Origin: Candidatus Peribacteria bacterium
GTDB taxonomy: Bacteria > Patescibacteriota > Gracilibacteria > UBA1369 > 2-02-FULL-48-14
DNA: 64,000 bases
Assembly: GCA_943357175.1 (NCBI GenBank)
Contig: CALRGE010000007.1
Span: 1 to 64,000, forward strand
Reading direction: 5' to 3'
Part shown: positions 45,197 through 54,134 of the stretch, piece by piece
Numbering within the stretch: the stretch's first letter is position 1
Layout: each line of letters opens with the position of its first letter
Made by a program: the position numbers and the translations under genes
The notes under the pieces: model-generated
What the model was told of the DNA's origin: nothing
The model's input: the letters and a program-made list of their open reading frames with translations, nothing else
Databases searched by the model: none

Positions 45197-46843
45197 ATGC
45201 CAAAACTTAATACCTTAGCTATCGGTCTTTGTTTGCTTCTTGTTTCATGTGGGTCTGGTGGTAATTTTAAAGAACATTCCAGCGCGAGTGGACTTTTGCC
45301 GGAACAGTTTTTGCCGGCTGAAGCTTCGATGGTACTTTCATATTCATTAATGAATGACGATCAGAATGAACTTGTTAATGCATTGATGGAAAAAGTTGAA
45401 GATAAAAATAGGGCTTCGAAAACAATCTCAGAAAGTTTTGGGACTTCACTTAGTCAATTGAATTTAGATTATGATAAAGATTTGGCGCCTGCATTTGGAG
45501 ATAGATTTAGGTTGGTTTATGCAACAGCATCTGCAGTTTCAACAGGTACGGGTGACACATCTGATACGTATACCGTGATAACACTTGCGGATTCTGCAAA
45601 AATGACAAGCACTATGGATTTTTTGGTTGCCTCTGGAAAATTAGAGAAAAAAACATTCAATGATTATGATGCTTATGTGAGTGAAGTTGATAAATTCTAT
45701 TCTACAATAAATCAGGATCTATTTTTTATCAGTAGTAGTGCTGATGGTTTGACTGAAATGCGAGAAATGAAGAGTGAGGATAGTCTATGGGCATCAGATG
45801 CGTATCAGGAATCTTTGGAAAAAGTTGGGGCAGATCAGGTTTTTTATGTTCTGATTTATCCTGAAAATATTAATGGTCAAGTAGGGGCTTTATTAAGTTC
45901 AAGTATGGCAGCGGTTTTGAATGAAGAGGGTATTGTTTTGCGTGCAGAAGAGGATGGTTTGAAGGTTGAAGGATTTGCAAGAGCTGATGAAGAAAAAGCA
46001 AAAGCTGCAGATCTTAAATTTGATAATGCGCCAAAAAAGAAAGCATATCTATTGTCTGATTTTCCATCTGAAAGTTTGATGTTTTATGCTGAAAGTTATG
46101 GTTTTAAACAAAGCCTTACATCAGGAAATTTGACTGATTCTGAAGGCTTTAAAAATGCTTCTAGAACTATACAAAATTATTTAGGTATGAATCTTGAGAG
46201 TGAAATTTTGTCTTTTATGGATAAAGGATTTGTAATTTCAGTAAATAAAAATGGAGAAGCAATTTTACCTGGAATTTCTATCTTATTTGATGTGAGTTCA
46301 GACATGGAAAATGCAACAAAATTTGTCACAAAAATTGATGCGCAAATTGCCGGTTTTATGACTATTTTATCTTCTGCGCTGCCAGGTGCTGTTTCAAAGG
46401 ATAAGGTTCAAATAAATGATGTGGATTTTGATTCTTTAACTGTGGATCTTTCAAAAATTCCAGGAACTGGTTCAGGCTCAATTCCAAGTGCTTTGACATC
46501 TAGTCCAATCCAACTTTCTTACGGTATTTTTGATGATAAACTTTTGATAACTACTTCAAGCACATGGGATGATAAAAAATTCGTATCAATAGATGATAGT
46601 GAATTGTATAAAGAAATTTCCCCAAAACTTGAAAAATCTGCTGAAGGATTGTTGTTAGTAAATATTGAAGAAATAGCCGATTTTGCTGGAACACTTGTTT
46701 CTCTTCGAGAACAACTTGGTTTGCCGGTAGACAGTGATTTTGATTTACAAAATGCTCTCAATGGATTTTATGCTTTGATTGCTTCAAGTGAAACGAAATC
46801 TTATGAGGCAAATTTAGAAGGATTCCTGGAGCTTTCAAAATAA
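45197..46843 (+). CDS. DUF3352-like lipoprotein
   Basis: Lipobox LLLVSCGSG; LLPEQFLPAEASMVLSYSL and overall architecture resemble DUF3352 proteins. Confidence 0.7.
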   Translation: MPKLNTLAIGLCLLLVSCGSGGNFKEHSSASGLLPEQFLPAEASMVLSYSLMNDDQNELVNALMEKVEDKNRASKTISESFGTSLSQLNLDYDKDLAPAFGDRFRLVYATASAVSTGTGDTSDTYTVITLADSAKMTSTMDFLVASGKLEKKTFNDYDAYVSEVDKFYSTINQDLFFISSSADGLTEMREMKSEDSLWASDAYQESLEKVGADQVFYVLIYPENINGQVGALLSSSMAAVLNEEGIVLRAEEDGLKVEGFARADEEKAKAADLKFDNAPKKKAYLLSDFPSESLMFYAESYGFKQSLTSGNLTDSEGFKNASRTIQNYLGMNLESEILSFMDKGFVISVNKNGEAILPGISILFDVSSDMENATKFVTKIDAQIAGFMTILSSALPGAVSKDKVQINDVDFDSLTVDLSKIPGTGSGSIPSALTSSPIQLSYGIFDDKLLITTSSTWDDKKFVSIDDSELYKEISPKLEKSAEGLLLVNIEEIADFAGTLVSLREQLGLPVDSDFDLQNALNGFYALIASSETKSYEANLEGFLELSK

Positions 46844-46844
46844 A

Positions 46845-47789
46845 ATGAGCAAGCTTTTAATTGGACTGATTTCGTTTAAAGATCTGCCTTACCTCGAGAA
46901 AACCGTTCCGGTGCTGGAGGAAATTAGGCGTGAATTCAATGCCGAGGCGGTGGTGATGGACACAGCGCAGGAAGATTCTACACGCGATTTTTTTGCGAAA
47001 TTTCCTGAGTGGAAATATTTGCGAAGTGCAGGTGGAAACATTGGATACGGCACAAGTTACAATGAAATTTTAGAGAAATTTCCTGGATCTGATTATTTCT
47101 TGTTGGTGACAAGTGATGTGCTTTTAGACTTATCTGCTGTGAAAAAATTTATTGCAGAAATGGAAAAAGATAAAGAAATTGCTATGTGTGCCGGCAAATT
47201 ATATCAATGGGATTTTAAGGAAAATTTGCGTACTGATAAAATTGATTCGCTAGGAATTTCCGCAAAGAAAAATCACCATTTCTACGATCGCGGTCAGGGC
47301 GAAAAAGATCTCGGTCAGTATGATGTAAAATTGCAGAATTTCTTCGGCTTAACAGGTGCGGTTTTGTTGATTAGAACTAGTGTTATTAATGAGATTAGGG
47401 CGGATGGGCAAATGTTTGATTCGCGGATTTGGATGTACAAAGAAGACATAGATTTATCTTATCGGCTGCGTTGGTTGGGCAAGAAAATTGTGATTTTTCC
47501 TGATGTTTGGGGCTGGCATGCTCGTACCGCCGGGAGTGGAATGAAAAAGGCACATTATGTGATTTTGAACTCTTATAAAAATCATCTTTTGCTTTTGAAG
47601 AATAATTTTTCTGCGGGATTCGGAGTGCTGGTTTTGGCGAGAGTTTTACTTTATGAATTTGCAAAGGCAGTTTATATGCTACTATTGCATCCTTCAGTTT
47701 TACTTGCTGGTTTTAAGATTCTTTGCACGAAAGGTGAGAGATCGAAACGACTTGTTAAGCCGGAACAAATAATGTCATATTTTGAATAA
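46845..47789 (+). CDS. Family 2 glycosyltransferase
   Basis: NIGYGTSYNEIL, FGLTGAVLLIRTSVINEI, MYKEDIDLSYRLRWLGKKI. Confidence 0.87.
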   Translation: MSKLLIGLISFKDLPYLEKTVPVLEEIRREFNAEAVVMDTAQEDSTRDFFAKFPEWKYLRSAGGNIGYGTSYNEILEKFPGSDYFLLVTSDVLLDLSAVKKFIAEMEKDKEIAMCAGKLYQWDFKENLRTDKIDSLGISAKKNHHFYDRGQGEKDLGQYDVKLQNFFGLTGAVLLIRTSVINEIRADGQMFDSRIWMYKEDIDLSYRLRWLGKKIVIFPDVWGWHARTAGSGMKKAHYVILNSYKNHLLLLKNNFSAGFGVLVLARVLLYEFAKAVYMLLLHPSVLLAGFKILCTKGERSKRLVKPEQIMSYFE

Positions 47790-48598
47790 TGGATCTCTCA
47801 ATTGTAATTTTACATCACGGCTCGCCAGATGAAGTTTCTGAGAATGTGCAGGCGCTTTCATTGGCAATTTTGCCCGAGAAAACTGAAGTATTAGTTATAA
47901 ATAATGGGACGGTTGGTGCAAATGAAAAAGTGGAATTTGCCGGTAGTAAAAAATTCGAATTAAAGTTTTTTGAAATTGAAAATCAGGGCTATCCGCAGGG
48001 AAATAATTTTGGCTTAAAAATAGCACGCGGAAAATTTCTATGTATTTTAAATCCTGATGTAATTGTCCAAAAAAATGCTTTTAAAAATCTGATTGAGTAT
48101 TTAGACGAGCATTCGCTCGTAGGAATTGTTGCACCGCGACTTGTTTATCCAACAGGTAAGATTCAAGATAATTACCGAGTTTTCCCGCGCATTCTAGATT
48201 TGATTATTAAGCGAACTTGTCCGAAGTTTTTTCTTGGTCGCATGCGTAGATATTTGATGTGGGATAAAGATCCAAAAGAATCTGAGGCGGTTGATTGGCT
48301 AACTGGCGCCTTTCAAATTATTGCTAGAAAATGTTGGAATTCGATTGGTCCGAATGATGAAAGATTTTTCCTTTTCATGTCTGATGTGGATATTTGCAGA
48401 TTGGCTTGGGAAAATGGATTTGAGGTACATTTTGTTGGAAATGCAGAAGGATTACATAATGAGAGTCGACTTTCCGGTGGTGGAATTGTAGATATTTTTA
48501 AGAAAAAAGTTCTGCGAATTCATTTGAAAGATGCCGTAAAATATTACCTGAAATATTTTAGACGTGGCCTTCCGAAAAAGTGTCCGTCGATGAATTAG
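47789..48598 (+). CDS. Family 2 glycosyltransferase (rhamnosyltransferase-like)
   Basis: MDLSIVILHHGSPDEV, NQGYPQGNNFGLKIARGKFLCILNPDV, VDWLTGAFQIIARKCW, MSDVDICRLAWENGFEV. Confidence 0.88.
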   Translation: MDLSIVILHHGSPDEVSENVQALSLAILPEKTEVLVINNGTVGANEKVEFAGSKKFELKFFEIENQGYPQGNNFGLKIARGKFLCILNPDVIVQKNAFKNLIEYLDEHSLVGIVAPRLVYPTGKIQDNYRVFPRILDLIIKRTCPKFFLGRMRRYLMWDKDPKESEAVDWLTGAFQIIARKCWNSIGPNDERFFLFMSDVDICRLAWENGFEVHFVGNAEGLHNESRLSGGGIVDIFKKKVLRIHLKDAVKYYLKYFRRGLPKKCPSMN

Positions 48599-48652
48599 CA
48601 TGGAATTAGCTTTGCGATTGAAAGAGTTGAGGCTTTTGGCTACAATCACACA

Positions 48653-48675
48653 AGTCACGCGGAGGCGTGAGCATT
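48653..48675 (-). repeat. Dispersed hairpin repeat copy 3 (inverted; AATGCTCACGC-CTCC-GCGTGACT)
   Basis: Lies 33 nt upstream of tRNA-Trp. Confidence 0.65.
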
Positions 48676-48708
48676 AGGTCGCCTTAGACACGACCGCAAA
48701 AATCATCT

Positions 48709-48782
48709 AGGGTCATAGTACAATGGTAGTACAGCGGTCTCCAAAACCGTTGACGTAGGTTCGATTCCTACTGGCCCTGCCA
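48709..48782 (+). tRNA. tRNA-Trp (CCA anticodon), CCA encoded
   Basis: AGGGTCATAGTACAATGGTAGTACAGCGGTCTCCAAAACCG...GGTTCGATTCC...TGGCCCTGCCA. Confidence 0.94.
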
Positions 48783-48811
48783 AAACTCGATGTTGTCGAG
48801 GTATTTTTGAC

Positions 48812-49090
48812 TTAATATACTGTACTGTGAGAACCAATATCAATGAATGTGAATATGATCGTAGTTCTTCCGTTCACGATTTCTTTTCTGTAAATCGCAC
48901 GAATATCGTTTGCTACAGAAAATGACCATTCTCCTTTTCGATCGCCTTTGAGTTCGTGTGTTTTCAAGAGTGGGTGAAATTCATCGTCCAAAAATAGCTC
49001 CAACTGTTTTATGAATTTAGCACGCCACTTTTTTTGCAATTTTAAAAAAGCCTTTTCAAATCCCTTTGTGCGTTGGACTGTCTTTCTCAT
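48812..49090 (-). CDS. YafQ/RelE-family mRNA interferase toxin
   Basis: FEKAFLKLQKKWRAKFIKQLELFLDDEFHPLLKTHELKGDRKGEWSFSVANDIRAIYR. Confidence 0.82.
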   Translation of the reverse strand: MRKTVQRTKGFEKAFLKLQKKWRAKFIKQLELFLDDEFHPLLKTHELKGDRKGEWSFSVANDIRAIYRKEIVNGRTTIIFTFIDIGSHSTVY

Positions 49091-49323
49091 TTTGATAAGG
49101 CTTTAAAGCTCGTTAAGCAGGCCTTTTTCCCTTCTGCAGTAGAGGTGTCGAAGGAAGCGGTGATCTCATCATCAGAATGCATTAGGCCAAACTCTAGCTT
49201 CCCTTCATTGTAAGCCTTAACTGCTTGATGAATCACAAAAGTGATGGTTAGTCCTTCTGCCTTGGCCTTGGTTTGAGCCTGTTTTTTTAACTTTTCCGGC
49301 ATTTTGATGGTCAGATTTGTCAT
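49087..49323 (-). CDS. RelB/DinJ-like antitoxin
   Basis: MTNLTIKMPEKLKKQAQTKAKAEGLTITFVIHQAVKAY (RHH-type); overlaps the toxin by 4 nt. Confidence 0.78.
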   Translation of the reverse strand: MTNLTIKMPEKLKKQAQTKAKAEGLTITFVIHQAVKAYNEGKLEFGLMHSDDEITASFDTSTAEGKKACLTSFKALSK

Positions 49324-49426
49324 ATAGTTTGTTTATCTGCACATATTTTACATGTGCGGGCTGATTTGTGCAAGTGCCTTAGTTTTAGGTATCTGTGATA
49401 AACTTCAAACATATTAATTCGCATTT

Positions 49427-49831
49427 ATGAAATCTAAACTTATTTCAGCTTTCCTTACGATGTTTCTGTTGGCGGCTTGTAATTCTGAGGCCCTTGTTTC
49501 TAATTTCCCAGATTTTACTCTTCCGGACGGATGGTCCATTACAGAAGAAAATGAAAACTACATCCGCATGGATGGTGGAAAGTATTTCGTGACATTAAGC
49601 TACGAAGAACCACAGTTAGCCAATGGGCTTGAAGATTATGATTACCTTGGAGTGACAGAGGTAGGATCTAATACGTTTGAAACGTACTCTAGACTAGTTG
49701 GGCCAGCGGAGCCGCAGCTTTTATATGCTTTGGTGATGGAGGAAAGTGAGCTTTATGTTGAGATTGGCTATGGAGAAGAGGCTATAAAAGAGCAGGGAGT
49801 TTTGTCGATCCTCGAGTCTATTGACAAATAG
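49427..49831 (+). CDS. Lipoprotein, hypothetical
   Basis: MKSKLISAFLTMFLLAACNSE lipobox. Confidence 0.7.
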   Translation: MKSKLISAFLTMFLLAACNSEALVSNFPDFTLPDGWSITEENENYIRMDGGKYFVTLSYEEPQLANGLEDYDYLGVTEVGSNTFETYSRLVGPAEPQLLYALVMEESELYVEIGYGEEAIKEQGVLSILESIDK

Positions 49832-49880
49832 GTAGCATCTTGTATTATGTGTGCACTTAAATTACTTAAATTACTAGCTT

Positions 49881-50072
49881 ATGAGTCCTGAAATGAAACA
49901 ATCTGGCGAAGAAAAATCAGATTTTGAAGTCGCTACTGATATGTCTGATAAAGTGTCAGATGCTCCTGTTTTTGCTGTGAGAGGATCTGTCTTGCGTAGA
50001 ATTAGAACTTCAACTTCATCTATACCTTTGGTACAGATAGATCATTTTGCAGGTGTTGGGAGCGGACATTAA
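49881..50072 (+). CDS. Small orphan protein, 63 aa
   Basis: ORF with an acidic N-half and a hydrophobic C-half; its stop lies in the left arm of a hairpin. Confidence 0.4.
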   Translation: MSPEMKQSGEEKSDFEVATDMSDKVSDAPVFAVRGSVLRRIRTSTSSIPLVQIDHFAGVGSGH

Positions 50073-50090
50073 TCTTTATAGGATTAATGT
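50066..50090. repeat. Perfect 9-bp inverted repeat with 7-nt loop
   Basis: ACATTAATC-TTTATAG-GATTAATGT, followed by AGCC-TTA-GGCT and TTTT. Confidence 0.75.
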
Positions 50091-50150
50091 CACGAGCCTT
50101 AGGCTTTTCTAAAACTACCCCTTGCATAGCAAAGTACTGAGTGATACCAT

Positions 50151-50483
50151 GTGGACATGGATTACTTGGAAAATATTCAGGCTCAGATGAGAAAGGGGAT
50201 TTTAGAATTTGCCATTTTGGCTCTAATAGAAGAGACCGAAATGTATGCTTCGGATATTTTAAAAAAACTTCGTGCGACTGAATTGATTGTGGTGGAGGGC
50301 ACTTTGTATCCTTTGCTAAGTCGTCTTAAGCGGCAGGAGCTTGTTGAATATGTTTGGAAAGAATCTAAAAGTGGGCCACCAAGGAAATACTACAAGCTTA
50401 CGAGTAAAGGTCGTGAGGCTCTTGAAAGCCTCAAAGATACTTGGAAATCACTCTATACTTCAATTAATTCTCTCAACACATGA
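50151..50483 (+). CDS. PadR-family transcriptional regulator
   Basis: MRKGILEFAILALIEETEMYASDILKKLRAT...EGTLYPLLSRLKRQELVEY. Confidence 0.9.
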   Translation: MDMDYLENIQAQMRKGILEFAILALIEETEMYASDILKKLRATELIVVEGTLYPLLSRLKRQELVEYVWKESKSGPPRKYYKLTSKGREALESLKDTWKSLYTSINSLNT

Positions 50484-51553
50484 AAAAAGTAATTAATATT
50501 AACATCGGCGGCATGGTTTGGAGTGTCGAAGAAGACGCATACGAAAATCTCTCCAACTATCTTGATTCAATTAAAAAATACTTTTCTAAAGATAAAGATG
50601 GAGATGAAATTGTGGAAGATTTGGAGGCGAGTATTGCTGAAAAATTTCTTAAACGAAAAAATAAGAGTGTGGCAATTACTGAAAAAGATGTTGAGACCAT
50701 AATGAAAGAAATTGGGACTTTGAAAGATTTTAAAAAAATGAGCGAGGAAGAAGATGAGATTGATGAAAATGAGGATCTTAAGAATTCAGGTGAGAAGAAA
50801 CTTTATAGAGATCCTGATGATCAAATTATTGCGGGTGTTTGTAGTGGAATGGCTGCTTATTTTGGAATTGAAACCGTGCTTATGAGATTAATTTTCTTTG
50901 TTAGCATTTTCTTTGGTGGCTTTGGAATTCTGATGTACATCTTGCTCTGGTTAATTATGCCGGTGGCAGTAAGTACTGCGCAAAAAGCAGAGATGCGTGG
51001 TGAGCGACTAACACTGCATGAAATTGAAAAATCGGTGAAGCGCGGAGTAGAAACTCTAAAAAAAAAAGATTTAAGCGAAGTTAAAAGCGTTGGTATTGAT
51101 CTTAAAAATTTCCTTAGTCAAATCTTTCAAGGGCTTGGAAAACTCTTAAAAATTTTGGCCTATCTACTTCAAAAAGTTATTGGACTCTGCTTTGTTCTTG
51201 TTGGTGTTTCTGGAGTATGTGCCCTTAGCTTCTGGCTTACTTGGCAATTTTCTGGAGGAATGATTAATCAGACCGGCCTTACGATTCATGATTTCCTTTT
51301 GTTGGATGGCAATTTCTATTTGCTTTTTCTATTCTCCACTTATTTATTGGCGTTGATTCCAATGCTTTTCTTTTTTTTAGGCGGACTAAGTTTATTGAGA
51401 AATAAAAATTTTATAACAATGAATTTATTCATTCTACTTCTGCTTATATTTTTTACTGCAAGTGGTATTAGTGGAAGTGTGCTTGTGCAAAACCAGCCAC
51501 TCATTGAGCAGAGGGTGAGGGAGATTGATGCGAGATATACTTTTTCTCACTAA
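50480..51553 (+). CDS. PspC-domain membrane protein
   Basis: KKLYRDPDDQIIAGVCSGMAAYFGIETVLMRLIFFVSIFFGGFGILMYILLWLIMP. Confidence 0.9.
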   Translation: MKKVININIGGMVWSVEEDAYENLSNYLDSIKKYFSKDKDGDEIVEDLEASIAEKFLKRKNKSVAITEKDVETIMKEIGTLKDFKKMSEEEDEIDENEDLKNSGEKKLYRDPDDQIIAGVCSGMAAYFGIETVLMRLIFFVSIFFGGFGILMYILLWLIMPVAVSTAQKAEMRGERLTLHEIEKSVKRGVETLKKKDLSEVKSVGIDLKNFLSQIFQGLGKLLKILAYLLQKVIGLCFVLVGVSGVCALSFWLTWQFSGGMINQTGLTIHDFLLLDGNFYLLFLFSTYLLALIPMLFFFLGGLSLLRNKNFITMNLFILLLLIFFTASGISGSVLVQNQPLIEQRVREIDARYTFSH

Positions 51554-52050
51554 TTATTTGAGCTGTCGTCATTGTTTTTTAGCAATGCAGCGTCGATTTG
51601 ACTCTGTATTGCAGATTGAGCACCACCCATTTCCAGCTCAGTTTCTTTAAATCCCTCAAGGCTAGTTTTTTGAATTCCTAAAGTTATTTTGAAATCATTT
51701 AAATCATCTTCTATATCTAGAATTTTCTCTTCAAGTGTTTGTATTAGAACTTTATCGCTATGGTTTGCTTGAATAAGTCTTGCGATTCTTATCATTTCAT
51801 TTGCAACAAGAATGCCCTTATTTGCTGATTCAATAATACTTTCACAACGTTCTATTTGTGTTTTTACTGAAGTCGACAAATCGGAATGCTGCTCTGTGCT
51901 CATGGCCATAACGGCAAGATTGAGATTTTGTATTTCATCCTCCAAAGTTTCAAGTTGTTCCCACGAATCTATATTTCCTTTGCCTACTATTTTTGGGATT
52001 CCTTCATCATTACCGTGCCATGCGTCATGTAAATTAAATATTTTAACCAT
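51550..52050 (-). CDS. Hypothetical coiled-coil protein
   Basis: Long ORF, heptad-rich; shares stop nucleotides with the convergent PspC gene. Confidence 0.55.
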   Translation of the reverse strand: MVKIFNLHDAWHGNDEGIPKIVGKGNIDSWEQLETLEDEIQNLNLAVMAMSTEQHSDLSTSVKTQIERCESIIESANKGILVANEMIRIARLIQANHSDKVLIQTLEEKILDIEDDLNDFKITLGIQKTSLEGFKETELEMGGAQSAIQSQIDAALLKNNDDSSNN

Positions 52051-52098
52051 GTTTTTTTATAAAAATAGCCTGCAGCTTACAATGAAATAATAATTATG

Positions 52099-52749
52099 TC
52101 AATCTGTTAAGACACCCTTGGGCTTTGTAAATAGGACCCTTTTTTCACCGGCTTCATAATCTGTTTGATTTAGGTCGTGGATTGCATTCATCAAAGTTTC
52201 GTAATTATAACTTAGATTTTCACCATATTGAGTGCCTGGGTCGTTCACTTTGAAAACTCCCTTTTCTTGGTCGTAGCCCACTAAAACAATCACATGATAA
52301 TTCACATCATTGTAGTAAGGATTCGGAAGGTCGCCGGCCAAAATTGGAACAATAATTGGCCTGTTATTTGCTAATTCCTGCAAGAGTTCGTCGATTGTTG
52401 GATTTTTTTTAATTGAGCTTGTCCAGTTTAAATCGAGGCTGTTTATTAAGTCAGATATTGTTGTTAGGCTTTCATCTTTGCTAACTTTTATAGTGTCTTT
52501 CTTTGTTTTTAAAATTTCTAATATACGCTGTTTCTCTTCTTCAATGTTAAGATCCTCATCTTGATAAAAATTATCAACCATCAAAATAGTAGTTTCCTCG
52601 CAGGCATTTTGCCAAGGCTCGCTCCAATTTCCATCAGGCGATTGAGCTGTGAATGGAACCTCTAAATCATCTTTTGGCAGTACCTCTTCATTTTTACAGG
52701 AACTGAGTACCGTAAAAAGAAGGAGAATGACAAGAAAATTGTTTCTCAT
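52099..52749 (-). CDS. C39-like peptidase lipoprotein
   Basis: Lipobox VLSSCKNE; EVPFTAQSPDGNWSEPWQNACEETTILM, VNYHVIVLVGYD. Confidence 0.82.
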   Translation of the reverse strand: MRNNFLVILLLFTVLSSCKNEEVLPKDDLEVPFTAQSPDGNWSEPWQNACEETTILMVDNFYQDEDLNIEEEKQRILEILKTKKDTIKVSKDESLTTISDLINSLDLNWTSSIKKNPTIDELLQELANNRPIIVPILAGDLPNPYYNDVNYHVIVLVGYDQEKGVFKVNDPGTQYGENLSYNYETLMNAIHDLNQTDYEAGEKRVLFTKPKGVLTD

Positions 52750-52817
52750 TGAGTTTGGGGTGAATTAACTAGAGTGTATCACGGTTTAGCAGTCTTCGCT
52801 TGCTTTCACATCAGGTT

Positions 52818-53807
52818 TTAGATCGAATCCTTTTTCTTAGCCATCATAGTACCAATAACTAAGCAGTCGCCGTTATCAGGGCAGAACACCGAAGGATCTC
52901 CACCATAATTACTTTTCAAGTAAATTGGTTCTGACCAAGTTTTTCCATCTTCAGTTTTTGTATACCAATTGCCATCCTTACCATTTGGAGTGCCGTAAAA
53001 ATAAAGGGCATTTTCTTTTGCCAAGAAATTTCCTGTCCAGTTTACTTCGATACTTGGAATAATATCTTCTTGGGTTGTAAACGTTAGACCATCCTCCGAT
53101 GTTGCAAAATGTGCGCCCTTTGGCTGTTCATCATTCTGTGGCGTAAGCAAATACCAAAGTCCCTTAAAATAGCCAACTGCTGAATCATATGCGGGAGCAT
53201 TTTCAACTTCAAAACGAACACCCGGTTCAAAAGTATAATTTACGCCATCTTCTGAAATTGCTGAGTAAATCTTGTTAGTTTTATCAAGCATCATAGTTCC
53301 ACTATTATTTGAAGTGAAATACATACGGATTTTCCCATCTTCAGTTAAAACTAAAGTTGGATCAAATGGTCTTTGATATTCCTCAGGCAATTCCTCAAAT
53401 TTAACTGTTTCAGGATCAGACCAAGTCACACCCTCATCTTCAGAAATTTTCACCGCAACTTTATCGAAAGCCTCTTCATTATCACAAGAGAACCACTGAA
53501 AAGCAGAAATCAATCTTCCATTTGCATCTTCCACGACCGTTGGTACACCGCCTGATTCCGCAAAAAGCTGTTCTTCTCCAGTCCTCATTGTTGAATCATC
53601 CATTCTGCTCAACATAAGGTCTCCTTTCCAAGGCCCCTTCACATCTTTACCTTCCTCACAAACTTGAACAAACATTGCATTGATGCTGTTGTTTGTTTGT
53701 TGTGGGGTTTCAGCCGGCTCCGTCGGCTCACGAGTAACAAGCTGTTCTTTTGAACAAGAAACAAGTAAAAGCATAGTTATAAGCATGAATTGCAGAAATT
53801 TTTTCAT
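52818..53807 (-). CDS. BNR/sialidase-like propeller lipoprotein
   Basis: Lipobox LLLVSCSKE; SEDEGVTWSDPETV, DGKTWSEPIYL Asp-box-like motifs. Confidence 0.7.
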   Translation of the reverse strand: MKKFLQFMLITMLLLVSCSKEQLVTREPTEPAETPQQTNNSINAMFVQVCEEGKDVKGPWKGDLMLSRMDDSTMRTGEEQLFAESGGVPTVVEDANGRLISAFQWFSCDNEEAFDKVAVKISEDEGVTWSDPETVKFEELPEEYQRPFDPTLVLTEDGKIRMYFTSNNSGTMMLDKTNKIYSAISEDGVNYTFEPGVRFEVENAPAYDSAVGYFKGLWYLLTPQNDEQPKGAHFATSEDGLTFTTQEDIIPSIEVNWTGNFLAKENALYFYGTPNGKDGNWYTKTEDGKTWSEPIYLKSNYGGDPSVFCPDNGDCLVIGTMMAKKKDSI

Positions 53808-53827
53808 TTTATGAAAATTAAAAATAA

Positions 53828-54127
53828 TTATTCGCAATCAGCTGGGCAGAGATCTGCATTTTCTGGAGGAGTACAGGTGCCATTGCCACATTGTGATTTT
53901 TTATCATCAACTTTGTCAGGTTTGATTGACTCCTCGTCAGCTTCTTTGTCTGCTTCTTTTTCCGGCTTTGCAGGTAATTTTTCTTCAAGTTCCTGAACTG
54001 TTTCCACATCAGTTTCCTTTATTGTACTGACAGTTGCTGTTGGGCTTGGCACGGCAAATATAAAATAAGAAACACCAAAGGCCGTTAAGCCAGCCATCAA
54101 AATTATTAGAAATTGGAGTTTGCTCAT
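53828..54127 (-). CDS. TM-anchored protein with C-terminal CGNGxCxPPENxxxCPxDC motif
   Basis: N-terminal TM then acidic linker then QCGNGTCTPPENADLCPADCE. Confidence 0.7.
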   Translation of the reverse strand: MSKLQFLIILMAGLTAFGVSYFIFAVPSPTATVSTIKETDVETVQELEEKLPAKPEKEADKEADEESIKPDKVDDKKSQCGNGTCTPPENADLCPADCE

Positions 54128-54134
54128 AATATAT

